Positions 19,467-27,584 of a stretch of 58,966 nt of DNA are shown here, piece after piece. Numbering within the stretch: position 1 is the stretch's first letter; every line of letters begins with the position of its first letter. This stretch comes from Actinomycetota bacterium (lineage in GTDB: Bacteria; Actinomycetota; Thermoleophilia; Gaiellales; Gaiellaceae), in contig PMNA01000011.1 of NCBI GenBank assembly GCA_003162055.1, positions 1-58,966 on the forward strand. The letters run 5' to 3'. Position numbers and translations under genes: made by a program. The notes beneath the pieces were generated by a model. It was not told the origin of the DNA, did not search any database, and saw only the letters and a program-made list of their open reading frames with translations.

Positions 19467-19473
19467 TCGACTC

Positions 19474-20022
19474 GTGGTAAGGACACGTTCAGCTTTCGTA
19501 ATGGTGGTCGGAGCCGTGGCGTGTATCGCAACCCTGGCTGGTTGCAGCCACGCCTCCAGGTCGAGCGTAACGAGATGTCAGATCGCACATTTGCGTCTGT
19601 CCATCGGGCCATACGTGACTGAGGCGACGGGGCAGAACACCGTCTCGGTCGTGCTCACCAACCGTCTCTCTCGCTCTTGCACCCTCGAGGGCTACCCGAC
19701 GATCGCCCTGCTCGACGGGCACGGTCGAAAGCTGTCTTTTACCTATAGCCACCACGGCGATCAGATGATCACGTCAAAGAAGCCAGCCGAAGTCCGCGTC
19801 CTCTCCAAAGGCTCGGCCACATTCCTTTTCAACAAGTACCGCTGCGACGTTCGCCAGCTTGACGTCGCGCGAACACTGCGGGTTGCGCTCCCTGGCAGCG
19901 AAGTTGTCCGCTCTGTCCGACTGCAATACTCAGCAAACATCGATTACTGCAGAGAGCCTACATCCCTCATCGTGGCAGTGTCGCCCATCGAGCGGCGCCT
20001 CGAAAAAGCCTTGTCGCACTAA
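19474..20022 (+). CDS. DUF4232 lipoprotein
   Basis: A 182-aa exported protein. The N-terminus ends in a lipobox, TLAGC, with the lipidated Cys at residue 24. The DUF4232 domain follows: a Cys pair around CQIAHLRLSIG and SRSCTLEGYPTIALLDGHG and an immunoglobulin-like strand pattern. This domain is widespread in actinobacterial secreted proteins and has no defined function. The -10 box seven bases upstream supports the GTG start. The second DUF4232 gene of the window is at 53816. Confidence 0.8.
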   Translation: MVRTRSAFVMVVGAVACIATLAGCSHASRSSVTRCQIAHLRLSIGPYVTEATGQNTVSVVLTNRLSRSCTLEGYPTIALLDGHGRKLSFTYSHHGDQMITSKKPAEVRVLSKGSATFLFNKYRCDVRQLDVARTLRVALPGSEVVRSVRLQYSANIDYCREPTSLIVAVSPIERRLEKALSH

Positions 20023-20060
20023 AATCTCTTGTCGCGCTCTCAGTTCGCGCTATGCGCCTC

Positions 20061-20087
20061 GGGGGACATTCCCGAACACTCGCCCAA
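20061..20087 (+). repeat. dispersed ~25-bp repeat, copy 3
   Basis: The core is GGGGGACATTCCCGAACACT followed by CGCCCAA. It lies 38 bases after the DUF4232 stop codon. Confidence 0.6.
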
Positions 20088-20117
20088 ACCACGGTGCTTT
20101 CGTTTCGGCGTGCTCGA

Positions 20118-20318
20118 TCAGCGGTGAAGCCAGCGTGGGCCGATCTCAAAGCGCAGCACGACTCCCAACACAAGCACGATGACCGCGACACCGATGTACC
20201 CACCGACCGTCCGGCCGAACAGCGCCAAGTCGCAGGCGAGTAGCCCGAGGAGTACAAGCCCCACGATCGCTCCGTGCCAGTTCCAGTTGAACTCAAGCCA
20301 CCGTTTGATCTTGCCCAT
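20118..20318 (-). CDS. small membrane protein, 66 aa, two transmembrane segments
   Basis: Family not recognised. The upstream frame is open, but AAGGAG six bases before the ATG at 20318 fixes this start. The protein begins MGKIKRWLEFNWNWHGAIVG and has two hydrophobic helices (about residues 17-33 and 37-56) with a short loop, ending FEIGPRWLHR. It lies between two copies of the dispersed repeat, in a zone of short membrane and secreted genes. Confidence 0.65.
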   Translation of the reverse strand: MGKIKRWLEFNWNWHGAIVGLVLLGLLACDLALFGRTVGGYIGVAVIVLVLGVVLRFEIGPRWLHR

Positions 20319-20441
20319 GAGTTGCTCCTTGAGAGCGGCTAATGACACCGTCGGGTCGACGTTAGCGTTGAGGCGGCACCGCCGCGTCAGTGTTTCCACT
20401 GAGAGAAAGTTCCTGAGAGCCACATCACGGGCTAGTGCCTC

Positions 20442-20467
20442 GGGGGTCATTCCCGCACACTGGCCCA
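20442..20467 (+). repeat. dispersed ~25-bp repeat, copy 4 (diverged)
   Basis: GGGGGTCATTCCCGCACACT followed by GGCCCA. It differs from copy 3 at a few positions. A further fragment (GACATTCCCG) is visible at about 20930. Confidence 0.5.
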
Positions 20468-20511
20468 GGTGAGCGCCATGCCGCTCGATCGTCCTCACGC
20501 CCGTACACCGA

Positions 20512-20736
20512 TTAGATCTCAGGCTTGCGCGACTGCGGACGCCGAGACTTTGGCGGCGGGTAAACAAATCGAGCAATCGTGGCCGAGATCCACCCGATCG
20601 CCCAGCCAGCGAAGAGTAAGAGGAAGACGTGCAACTTTGCTGTCGTAGCCACAGCCGCGACAGCGGCCAAGAGCACAGCCCAGACGACGGCACACCCGAT
20701 GCTGTAGGTCGTGTAGGTATTCAGCCGATCTCTCAC
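20512..20736 (-). CDS. small membrane protein, 74 aa
   Basis: Family not recognised. It begins MRDRLNTYTTYSIGCAVVWA and has two hydrophobic helices (about residues 12-32 and 36-58). The C-terminus is basic and Pro-rich (YPPPKSRRPQSRKPEI), typical of a cytosolic tail under the positive-inside rule. GTG start without a strong ribosome binding site. It is not antisense to any known gene. Confidence 0.5.
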   Translation of the reverse strand: MRDRLNTYTTYSIGCAVVWAVLLAAVAAVATTAKLHVFLLLFAGWAIGWISATIARFVYPPPKSRRPQSRKPEI

Positions 20737-20969
20737 CTTCGCATCATGCCCACGCGGTGGTCTCGTCGGCCGGAGGCTCGACGATTTTCACGAAACGGAC
20801 AATATCGCGAGACGTTCTTCGCTCCTGAAGCAGATCTCCTCGACGAGAGCCTGGGTCGTAGTACTTGTCGGCCGCTCTACGGTCACCGCGTACGTCGGAT
20901 GGTTCAATCGGCGCACCCGGCGAGCTCGCGACATTCCCGCAAGCCGGCACTGGCTCTCTTTCGAGCCCA

Positions 20970-20996
20970 GCAACAGAAATCAGAGATTTCTGTTGC
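20970..20996 (-). terminator. 12-bp inverted repeat directly after trkH
   Basis: GCAACAGAAATC, three-base loop, GATTTCTGTTGC: a perfect stem touching the stop codon of the TrkH gene. It is AT-richer than its surroundings. No T-run follows on either strand, so it may act as an mRNA 3' hairpin rather than a textbook terminator. Confidence 0.5.
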
Positions 20997-22553
20997 TTAT
21001 GGGCGCCAGTAGCTGCGGCTGAACAGCACGGCGACCGGGATGATCTCCAGGCGGCCGAGCAGCATCAGTGCCGAGAGCGTGAGCTTCGATACGTCACTGA
21101 AGGGGGCGAAAGAGCCCATCGGGCCGGCGAACCCGAGCCCCGGGCCACCGTTGGAGAGCGCCGCGGTGGCGTCGGCGAGTGCCGGGAAGACGTTCAAGTT
21201 GGAGTCCATCCGCGCCGCGTCGAGCTCGAGCGCGAGCACGCCCAGGGCGAGCAGGCCAAAGAAGATCAGGGCGAAGGCGATGACGCCCTGCACCGCCCGC
21301 TCGTCGAGCCGGCGCCGGTTGATCCGTATGTGCAGGACGGCTTCCGGGTGAACGGTCTGCGCCACCTCGCGGCGCAGCAGCTTGCCGATGATCTGTACGC
21401 GCAGGATCTTCTGTGAGCCCGAGAGCGAAAAAGCACAGCCACCGATCAGCGCCAAACCAACCAGGATCGCGGTCGCGGCGAGCGGCCAGGTTGAGATATT
21501 CGAAATCGTGAAGCCGCTGGTGGTGAGGAAGGAGACCGACTCGAACAGTCCCTCGCGGATCGCGTGCCAGCCGCTTGCCACGCCGCCCGCGCTGAGCGCC
21601 GCCCCAATGCCCACCGCTCCGAGAAGAGCGATCACTGCGTAGAGCCGCGTCTCGCTGTCGCGCAGGAACGGGCGCCCCTCGCGCCGCATGAGCCCTCTGA
21701 AGAGCAGCACGATGTTCGTGCCGGCCAACGCCATGAAGACGAAAACGACCCACTGAGTCGCAGGCGAGAAATCCGCGAGCGATCCGGCGTGAGGTGAGAA
21801 GCCGCCCGTGGAGACGCTGCTCATAGCGAGGCCGACGGAGTTGAAGACGTTCAGGCTGTCGTCGACGTCGAAGAGAGCGAGACCGATCAGCGTGAGCGCC
21901 GCCGCAAGGGTGAGGCCCAGGTAGAGCAGGCCGAAACGGCGAATCACGATCTTCACGCCGCGCGACAGGCGCTCCACTTCCTGCCCGGGCTGCTCTGCGA
22001 TCGTTGGCTCGCGCCCACCGATGCGCAGGCGTGGCAGCAGGGCCAGCGTGAGTACGATCACTCCCAGGCCGCCCAACCACTGGCTGAACTGGCGCCAGAA
22101 CAGGAGCGAGTGCGGCAGCCCGCCCGGCTTGGCGACGACGCTGATATTGGTGGTGGTGAGGCCGGCCATCGACTCCATGAAGGCGTCCGTAAAGTGCTTG
22201 AGGCCGTGCGCGGCGAGCAGGTAAGGACAGCTCCCGAGCAGTGCCGCCGCCAGCCAGGCGAGCACGACGATGAGGAATACCTCGCGTGTACCCAGGCGCC
22301 CCTTACCGCGGTTGGTTCGCTCCAGTAGATAACCGAGCGCGAGTCCGACAGCGAGCGGAATCAGGAAAGGGAGAGGCGATTCGCGATAGATCGCGGCGAC
22401 GAGCGCGGGCAAGGCCAGCGCCAGGCTGGCGATCTCGAGCGTGCGCCCGAGCGCGTGCAGGCTGCCGCGAATGCTGACGCCGATCTTGGGGCGCCTGACC
22501 GCGCGCCGAAGCCGCCGGGCGTTAGGAACTCGCCTCAAAACGGAGCACTCCAC
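20997..22553 (-). CDS. trkH: TrkH-type potassium channel subunit with atypical first filter
   Basis: Membrane pore of a Trk/Ktr K+ uptake system (518 aa). Four M-P-M repeats are recognisable: GLTTTNISVV, SSVSTGGFSPHAG, VSFLTTSGFTIS, and LSNGGPGLGFAGP, ending with LSALMLLGRLEIIPVAVLF. The family has Gly at the filter position of every P-loop; here the first repeat has Asn136. The third-repeat stretch GGCAFSLSGSQKILR matches the usual GGCAGSTAGGIK. The first ~30 residues are basic and not conserved, so the true start may be downstream of the GTG at 22553. It is transcribed in the same direction as trkA. Confidence 0.9.
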   Translation of the reverse strand: MECSVLRRVPNARRLRRAVRRPKIGVSIRGSLHALGRTLEIASLALALPALVAAIYRESPLPFLIPLAVGLALGYLLERTNRGKGRLGTREVFLIVVLAWLAAALLGSCPYLLAAHGLKHFTDAFMESMAGLTTTNISVVAKPGGLPHSLLFWRQFSQWLGGLGVIVLTLALLPRLRIGGREPTIAEQPGQEVERLSRGVKIVIRRFGLLYLGLTLAAALTLIGLALFDVDDSLNVFNSVGLAMSSVSTGGFSPHAGSLADFSPATQWVVFVFMALAGTNIVLLFRGLMRREGRPFLRDSETRLYAVIALLGAVGIGAALSAGGVASGWHAIREGLFESVSFLTTSGFTISNISTWPLAATAILVGLALIGGCAFSLSGSQKILRVQIIGKLLRREVAQTVHPEAVLHIRINRRRLDERAVQGVIAFALIFFGLLALGVLALELDAARMDSNLNVFPALADATAALSNGGPGLGFAGPMGSFAPFSDVSKLTLSALMLLGRLEIIPVAVLFSRSYWRP

Positions 22554-22591
22554 CGCCTGAGCGCGCTCGGAGGCGCGCTGCGCCTGCCTCG

Positions 22592-22623
22592 GTCTCGCCC
22601 GTAGCTTCTGCTACGAACGAGAC
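22592..22623. repeat. hairpin between trkA and trkH
   Basis: GTCTCG-cc-CGTAGC, loop TTCT, GCTACG-aa-CGAGAC. Twelve pairs with one 2x2 internal loop, between the trkA stop and the trkH start. It could set the relative level of the two genes in a joint transcript. No T-run follows. Confidence 0.45.
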
Positions 22624-22695
22624 GCTGCGTCCTAGCATCGCATCCACCGAGCGCACCCAATCGGCGGGTCTTCATTCTGAGGCGAGCTCTACCCG

Positions 22696-24024
22696 TCACA
22701 GCTCGCGCTCGAGCTCGCCGGCGTGCTCGGACTCGGTGAAGACGATTACGCGGTCGCCTCGCTGCAGGCGGTCGTGGCCGTGTGGGAAAACGGCCCGATC
22801 GTTGCGCACGATCGCACCGATGATAGTGCCGGTGGCGGGAAGATCACTGAGCGGTTTCCCGATCAGCTCGTTGTCCTCGCGCACCGTGACGTCGAGAATC
22901 TCGAACCGGTTGCGCTCGAGCATCGAGACCTGACGCGTGCGCGGATCGTGGGCGAAGCGGACGATCGCCTCCGAGGTGATCAGGCGCGGGTTCAGGGCGA
23001 CGTCGATGCCGGATTTTTCGAACACCTCGACCGAGACCTCGTCGTGGACGATGGCGATGGCGAAGGGAACGCCGTGCAGCTTGGCCAGCGTCGCCGCGTA
23101 GTGGATCTTCGTGTCTTCGCGCATGGCGAAGACGGCCACCTCGGTCAGCCCGATCTGCTCGCGATCGAGAAAGTCGGGATTCATGCCGGTCGCCACGAGC
23201 ACGCGAGCCCGGGGCAAAAGCTCGGCGATCTGATGCGCGCGCCTGGCATCCGCCTCGATGATGCGCACGCGACAGCCCTGCGAGAGCAGTACCCGTGCGA
23301 TTGCGACGCCGGTGCGGCCGCCGCCGAAGACGACCACGTCGCCGGTTCGCTGCTCACCGCCGGCGACGACTGCGCTCCAGAGGTTGATGGCCTTGGGCGA
23401 CCCGACCACGACAACGCGGTCGCCCGGCTCGATCCGCTCGTCTCCGTGCGGAATGATCCGATTGCCTGCGCGGATGATGCTGACGACGCGTGAGTCGTAG
23501 GGGGCTGCGCTCTCGCGCAGGCGCCTGCCGATAACGGCTCCGGGAGCGATATCCCTCGGCACTTCGAACTCGACCATCTGCACCTGGCCGTCGGCGAAGA
23601 CATCGGTTTGCCGAGCCGCCGGAATACCGATCATGCGCGAGACGGCATGCGCCGCCTCGAGCTCAGACGAGACCACGAAGTCGACGTCGAGAACGTGATC
23701 GCGCCAAATCTCGAGATATTCCTCGTTGGATACGCGGGCAATCGTCTTGGCGTTCGGAGCGAGCCGACGCGTGAGTAGGCAGGCGATCAGGTTGGCCTCG
23801 TCACCCGAGGTGCAGGAGATGAAGAGGTCGGCCTCGGCGATTCCTCCTTGCTTGAGCACGCGGCGGCTGGTGCCGTCTCCCTCGACCACGGCCACGCCAT
23901 AGTTCTGCACCAGCTCGGCGAGCCGCTCGTGATCGCGGTCGACGACAGTGAACTCGTGCTCGCCGCGTAGGGCTTCGAGGATCGTCGTCCCGACCTGCCC
24001 GGCTCCGACCATGAAAATCTTCAT
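22696..24024 (-). CDS. trkA: TrkA, double-RCK potassium uptake regulator
   Basis: Cytosolic NAD(H)-binding gating subunit for TrkH (442 aa). It has two RCK_N/RCK_C pairs: a first Rossmann fold with MVGAGQVGTTIL and VVDRD, and a second from about residue 227 with VVFGGGRTGVAIA and IIEAD. Each is followed by an RCK_C ligand domain (SRVVSIIRAGNRIIPHGDER and TIIGAIVRNDRAVFPHGHDR). The ATG has no ribosome binding site; TACCTT lies nine bases upstream. It precedes trkH in the same direction, 142 bases apart. Confidence 0.94.
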   Translation of the reverse strand: MKIFMVGAGQVGTTILEALRGEHEFTVVDRDHERLAELVQNYGVAVVEGDGTSRRVLKQGGIAEADLFISCTSGDEANLIACLLTRRLAPNAKTIARVSNEEYLEIWRDHVLDVDFVVSSELEAAHAVSRMIGIPAARQTDVFADGQVQMVEFEVPRDIAPGAVIGRRLRESAAPYDSRVVSIIRAGNRIIPHGDERIEPGDRVVVVGSPKAINLWSAVVAGGEQRTGDVVVFGGGRTGVAIARVLLSQGCRVRIIEADARRAHQIAELLPRARVLVATGMNPDFLDREQIGLTEVAVFAMREDTKIHYAATLAKLHGVPFAIAIVHDEVSVEVFEKSGIDVALNPRLITSEAIVRFAHDPRTRQVSMLERNRFEILDVTVREDNELIGKPLSDLPATGTIIGAIVRNDRAVFPHGHDRLQRGDRVIVFTESEHAGELEREL

Positions 24025-24231
24025 CGCCTGAGAAAGGTATCGCTCACCGCAGTCGGATGCAGCGTCTGCGCGTGGGCGCGTGTATTCGCTGACCGCCTTC
24101 TCTCACCGACGGCCGCGCGGAGAAAAGAGTGCCCTCGTGCCGAGATGAAGAGCGCAACGACTCGAACGAGTGCTCGCGTACACGCCCTGTAGGGTGATGG
24201 TCGTCTCAACCTCGGTTCTGCCGGCATAAAC

Positions 24232-24396
24232 GTGTACCGCCTCTCGATAACCATCACCTCGCTGGCGCTGATCGCGGTCGGCGTCGCGATCATCGTGCGA
24301 ACCGGGCTCGTCGGCGGTGGTCTCGTCGGATTTCTGATCGGGCCGCTTTTCGCCGCCGCCGGGCTGGGGCGCCTGTACCTCATGCGCCACCGTTGA
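24232..24396 (+). CDS. small membrane protein, 54 aa
   Basis: Not recognised by name. GTG start; the translation begins VYRLSITITSLALIAVGVAI, followed by a second hydrophobic segment GGGLVGFLIGPLFAAAGLGR and the basic end LYLMRHR. Two transmembrane helices of normal length and a positive C-terminus argue for a real gene. It ends 70 bases before the APC permease, in the same direction, and may be its partner. No clear ribosome binding site. Confidence 0.6.
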   Translation: MYRLSITITSLALIAVGVAIIVRTGLVGGGLVGFLIGPLFAAAGLGRLYLMRHR

Positions 24397-24466
24397 GACC
24401 GGATCCCGCCACGCCTGCACGATCGATCGCGCATTCCGGTCGGGGTAGGCTCTAAGCTCGACTTCG

Positions 24467-26404
24467 ATGGCAAGGAAACGGCCACGACTTACGAGGGTGC
24501 TAGGCGAACGAGATTTCTTCTCGATCGCCTACGGCGAGGTCGCCTCCTCGATTTACTTCGCGCTCGGTATCGTCGCGGCGAAAGCACTTGGCCTTACGCC
24601 GGCAGTTCTCCTGGTCGTCGGAGCGCTTTTCCTGCTTGTCGCACTCTCCTACGCCGAGGCGATCACCTCGACACCCGAGGCGGGAGGCACCGTCAGCTAC
24701 GTGCGTCGCGCCTTCAACGACGTCACCTGCTTCGTCATAGGTTGGGTGCTGCTGCTCGATTACCTGATCGTCATCGCTTTGACGACTCTTTTCGTGCCGC
24801 ACTACCTGGGCGCTGCTTTCAACATCTCGATAATCCGGAGCTTTCCGGTCGACTCGCTGGTGGCCGTCGGCCTGGTGCTGGCGCTGACCTTGATGCGTCT
24901 TGCCTTCCGCCCGAAGCTCTACCGCTTCGGCATCGTTCTCGCCGCCCTCGATCTCGTCACCCAGCTCGTGCTGATCGTCCTGGGTATGACGATGCTCTTC
25001 TCCTGGCACAGCCTCACCTCGGGCGTGCACCTCGGCAGTTCGCCGAGTTGGGGCTCGCTGGCCTTCGCTCTCCCACTGGCGATGCTGGCTTTCACGGGCA
25101 TCGAGACTGTTGCCAATCTTGCCAAGGAGAGCCGCGATCCGGAAAAACTGCCGCGAAGCCTCTTCAGCGCGATCGGAACGGTGATCGCCGTCTACGTGCT
25201 GATAGCGGTCGTGGGTCTTTCCGCCTTCCCGGTCGAGCACGGCACGACGGCGCTCGGCACCGAGTGGAGGCGCGCTCCCTTGATGGGGATCGTCTCGGCT
25301 CTCTCTCCGCACATGAACTCGCTGCTCGCCACCGCATTGCGCGTGTTCGTCGGCCTGAGTGGAGTGGCCATTCTGCTTCTGGCGGGGACGACGGCGATAT
25401 CCGGCTTCGCTCGTGTGGCTCGCACGCTGGGCGAGCGCAGGATGCTGCCGGCCCCCTTCGGACGTCTCTACCACCGCACGCTCGTGTCGCCGCAGGCGCT
25501 GGTCGCGGTCGTGTTGATCGCGGGCGGGCTGCTGATAACGACCGAGCCGCTTCATCACTCCGGCCTGGAGGGACAGGCGACCTTCCTCGCCAGCCTCTTC
25601 TCGTTCGGCGTCCTGATCACATTCAGCGTCATTCAGCTGGCCGTGATCAGGCTTCGCTTCAAGGAGCCTGGCTTCCGCCGCCCCTACCGAGTTCCCCTCT
25701 CGATCAGGGCCTTCGGCGGCGAGTTGCCGCTGCCCGCGCTGCTCGGCGCCTTGCTTACGACCTTCATCTTCGTTCTGACGATGATCACCCATCCCGCCGC
25801 TCGCTACGGCGGTCCGCTCTGGCTGGCGATCGGGCTCGTCATCTTCTGGCTCGTGCGCCGCCAACGCGGTACCGGCCTGCTCGAACAGGCCGATTCCGGC
25901 GATGAGCAGGAACTGCCCGAAGCCCGCTTCGCGACCATCCTGGTGCCGATGAAGATGGGCGACATCGGTGAGGAGATGATGGCCACCGCGGTGCGGATCG
26001 CCCAGGAGCGCAACGCCTCGGTTGTTGTCGTGAACGTAATTGAAGTGCCACTCGAGCAGTCGCTCGACGACCCGCTCGAGCAGGAAGAGAGCCTCGCCGC
26101 GGAGACCCTGGCGGAGGCGCAAGCTCTCGCCGACGAGAACGACGTGCCGATGCGCGGCTACTCGGTGCGCACGCGCTCGATCGGGGCCGCCGTCGTCGAG
26201 CAGGCGCGCGAGGTCGGGGCCGATCTGATCGTCATCGGCTCGGGCGCCCGCTGGCGCCGTCACTCCCGCTTCTTCTCGCCGACCGTGGAGTACGTTCTGC
26301 GCAAAGCGCCCTGTGAGGTGATGATCGTCTCCTTCCCCGAGAACGCCTTCGAGGGCCTGCCGGAGCCCGCGCCGGAAGAGACGAGCCCGAGCGAGGCGGA
26401 CTGA
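24467..26404 (+). CDS. APC-family permease with C-terminal universal stress (USP) domain
   Basis: A 645-aa protein. Residues 1-470 form an APC-superfamily transporter of about 12 helices (IAYGEVASSIYFALGIVAAK, FTGIETVANLAKESRDPEKL). From about residue 486 a UspA-like Rossmann domain follows (ATILVPMKMGDIGEEMMATA, VIGSGARWRRHSRFFSPTVE with the nucleotide-loop Gly pattern). The layout recalls KimA-type K+ importers and the mycobacterial permease beside ceoB-ceoC, but amino acid transport cannot be excluded. TAAGCT eight bases before the ATG is a possible leaderless -10. The two RCK genes follow in the same direction. Confidence 0.85.
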   Translation: MARKRPRLTRVLGERDFFSIAYGEVASSIYFALGIVAAKALGLTPAVLLVVGALFLLVALSYAEAITSTPEAGGTVSYVRRAFNDVTCFVIGWVLLLDYLIVIALTTLFVPHYLGAAFNISIIRSFPVDSLVAVGLVLALTLMRLAFRPKLYRFGIVLAALDLVTQLVLIVLGMTMLFSWHSLTSGVHLGSSPSWGSLAFALPLAMLAFTGIETVANLAKESRDPEKLPRSLFSAIGTVIAVYVLIAVVGLSAFPVEHGTTALGTEWRRAPLMGIVSALSPHMNSLLATALRVFVGLSGVAILLLAGTTAISGFARVARTLGERRMLPAPFGRLYHRTLVSPQALVAVVLIAGGLLITTEPLHHSGLEGQATFLASLFSFGVLITFSVIQLAVIRLRFKEPGFRRPYRVPLSIRAFGGELPLPALLGALLTTFIFVLTMITHPAARYGGPLWLAIGLVIFWLVRRQRGTGLLEQADSGDEQELPEARFATILVPMKMGDIGEEMMATAVRIAQERNASVVVVNVIEVPLEQSLDDPLEQEESLAAETLAEAQALADENDVPMRGYSVRTRSIGAAVVEQAREVGADLIVIGSGARWRRHSRFFSPTVEYVLRKAPCEVMIVSFPENAFEGLPEPAPEETSPSEAD

Positions 26405-26470
26405 AACCGAGACCTGCTCGTGCCCGCGCGCGTCAAAACGGAGGCTGATTCGGGTCATGGGTCGATGAGC

Positions 26471-26476
26471 TAGGCT
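26471..26476 (+). promoter_or_regulatory. -10 box TAGGCT, probable leaderless promoter of the tandem RCK genes
   Basis: TAGGCT lies eight bases before the ATG at 26485, with no Shine-Dalgarno in between. Confidence 0.4.
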
Positions 26477-26484
26477 GCGATCTG

Positions 26485-26916
26485 ATGAAGGCGATCATCA
26501 TCGGATGCGGTCGTACCGGCTCGTCGGTTGCACGTCACCTGCAGAACGCAGGCTGGGAAGTCGTGGTGATCGACGAGGACGAAGAGGCGCTGTCAAATCT
26601 CGAGTCGAGCTGGCCGGGGCGCTTCATCGTCGGCCACGGCCTTGATATCGACGTGCTGGTAGAGAGCGGCATCGAGGGCGCCGACGCGGTTGTCGTCTCC
26701 ACCGACGGTGACAACACCAACATCGTCATCGGCCTGATCGCGCAGAGGCGCTTCCATGTCGAGCGCGTGGTCGTTCGCGTCCTCGATCCGGCGCGAGCCG
26801 CCTTCTTTGCAGAGCGCGGATTGCACACCGTGTGTCCGACCTCGATCGCAATCGGCGCGCTCACCGAAGCGGCGCTGGTCAGCGAGATGGTCTCGACCGA
26901 GGGCGCGAGCATCTGA
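26485..26916 (+). CDS. RCK_N (TrkA-N) domain protein, CeoB-like
   Basis: A 143-aa single Rossmann domain: IIIGCGRTGSSVARHLQNAG carries the GxGxxGS dinucleotide loop, and VVVIDED the acidic residue at the end of strand 2. GDNTNIVIGLIAQRRF and VVVRVLDPARAAFF are family segments. It lacks the RCK_C ligand domain present in the next gene, so the two may form a hetero-oligomer, as proposed for CeoB/CeoC. Its stop overlaps the ATG of the next gene (TGATG). Confidence 0.9.
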   Translation: MKAIIIGCGRTGSSVARHLQNAGWEVVVIDEDEEALSNLESSWPGRFIVGHGLDIDVLVESGIEGADAVVVSTDGDNTNIVIGLIAQRRFHVERVVVRVLDPARAAFFAERGLHTVCPTSIAIGALTEAALVSEMVSTEGASI

Positions 26917-27578
26917 TGTATGTGCTGATCGCAGGCGGCGGTAAGGTGGGCGCGAACGTGACCCGCTCGCTGCTGCGCCAGAACCACGAGGTGACGATCA
27001 TCGAGCAGCGCCCGGATCGCTTCCGCGTGCTCGAGGAGGAGTTCGACTACCGCGTACAGCGCGGCGACGCCACCGAGCTGCACGTGCTGGAGCAGGCCGG
27101 CATCGGCCGCCCGCCCGACCTGCTGCTGGCGGTCACCGGTGACGACGAGGACAACATCGTCATCTGCGAGATCGCCCAGAAGCGCTACTTCGTTCCCAAG
27201 GTGATCGCGCGCGTCAACGACCCGCGCAACCAGACACACTTCGACATGCTCGGCGTTGCGCCCACTGTTTGCGCCACCTCGAGCATCATGGCCCTGATCG
27301 AGCACGAGGTGCCCGAGAGCGACATCATCCGCCTGCTACAGCTGCGCGACTACGAGCTCGAGATCGTCGAGGTACCGATCGGAGACGACTCGCCCTCGTC
27401 GGGCAAGCGTATCGAGCAGTTGAAGATGCCCGAAGGTACGCGGCTGATCTCGGTCGCCCGCGAGGGGCGCTCCACGATTGCCACCGACTCGACCAAGCTC
27501 GTGCCCGGCGATCGCGTGCTCGCCATTCTCCAGACCGATCGCGAGGACGAGCTGCGCCGAGTGCTGCTCAGGCACTGA
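26916..27578 (+). CDS. RCK_N/RCK_C potassium transport regulator, CeoC/TrkA-like
   Basis: The frame is open upstream inside the previous gene, but the family N-terminus MYVLIAGGGKVGANVTRSLL starts at the ATG at 26916 (220 aa), which overlaps the previous stop by one base. An RCK_N domain (to about residue 140) is followed by an RCK_C domain (ELEIVEVPIGDDSPSSGKRI, LISVAREGRSTIATDSTKLV). It probably gates the adjacent APC-USP permease or TrkH. RCK_C domains bind c-di-AMP in some bacteria; whether this one does is unknown. Confidence 0.91.
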   Translation: MYVLIAGGGKVGANVTRSLLRQNHEVTIIEQRPDRFRVLEEEFDYRVQRGDATELHVLEQAGIGRPPDLLLAVTGDDEDNIVICEIAQKRYFVPKVIARVNDPRNQTHFDMLGVAPTVCATSSIMALIEHEVPESDIIRLLQLRDYELEIVEVPIGDDSPSSGKRIEQLKMPEGTRLISVAREGRSTIATDSTKLVPGDRVLAILQTDREDELRRVLLRH

Positions 27579-27584
27579 CCGGCT

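Noticed and set aside
20744-20973. Two overlapping minus-strand frames of 60-68 codons that might be one frameshifted gene
   Set aside because: Joining them requires a frameshift without any supporting homology, and neither half has a recognisable domain.
24500-26458. 652-codon minus-strand frame opposite the APC-USP permease
   Set aside because: It is a full-length mirror of a clearly homologous gene; the His/Asp/Arg/Gln-rich composition is typical of antisense frames in GC-rich DNA.
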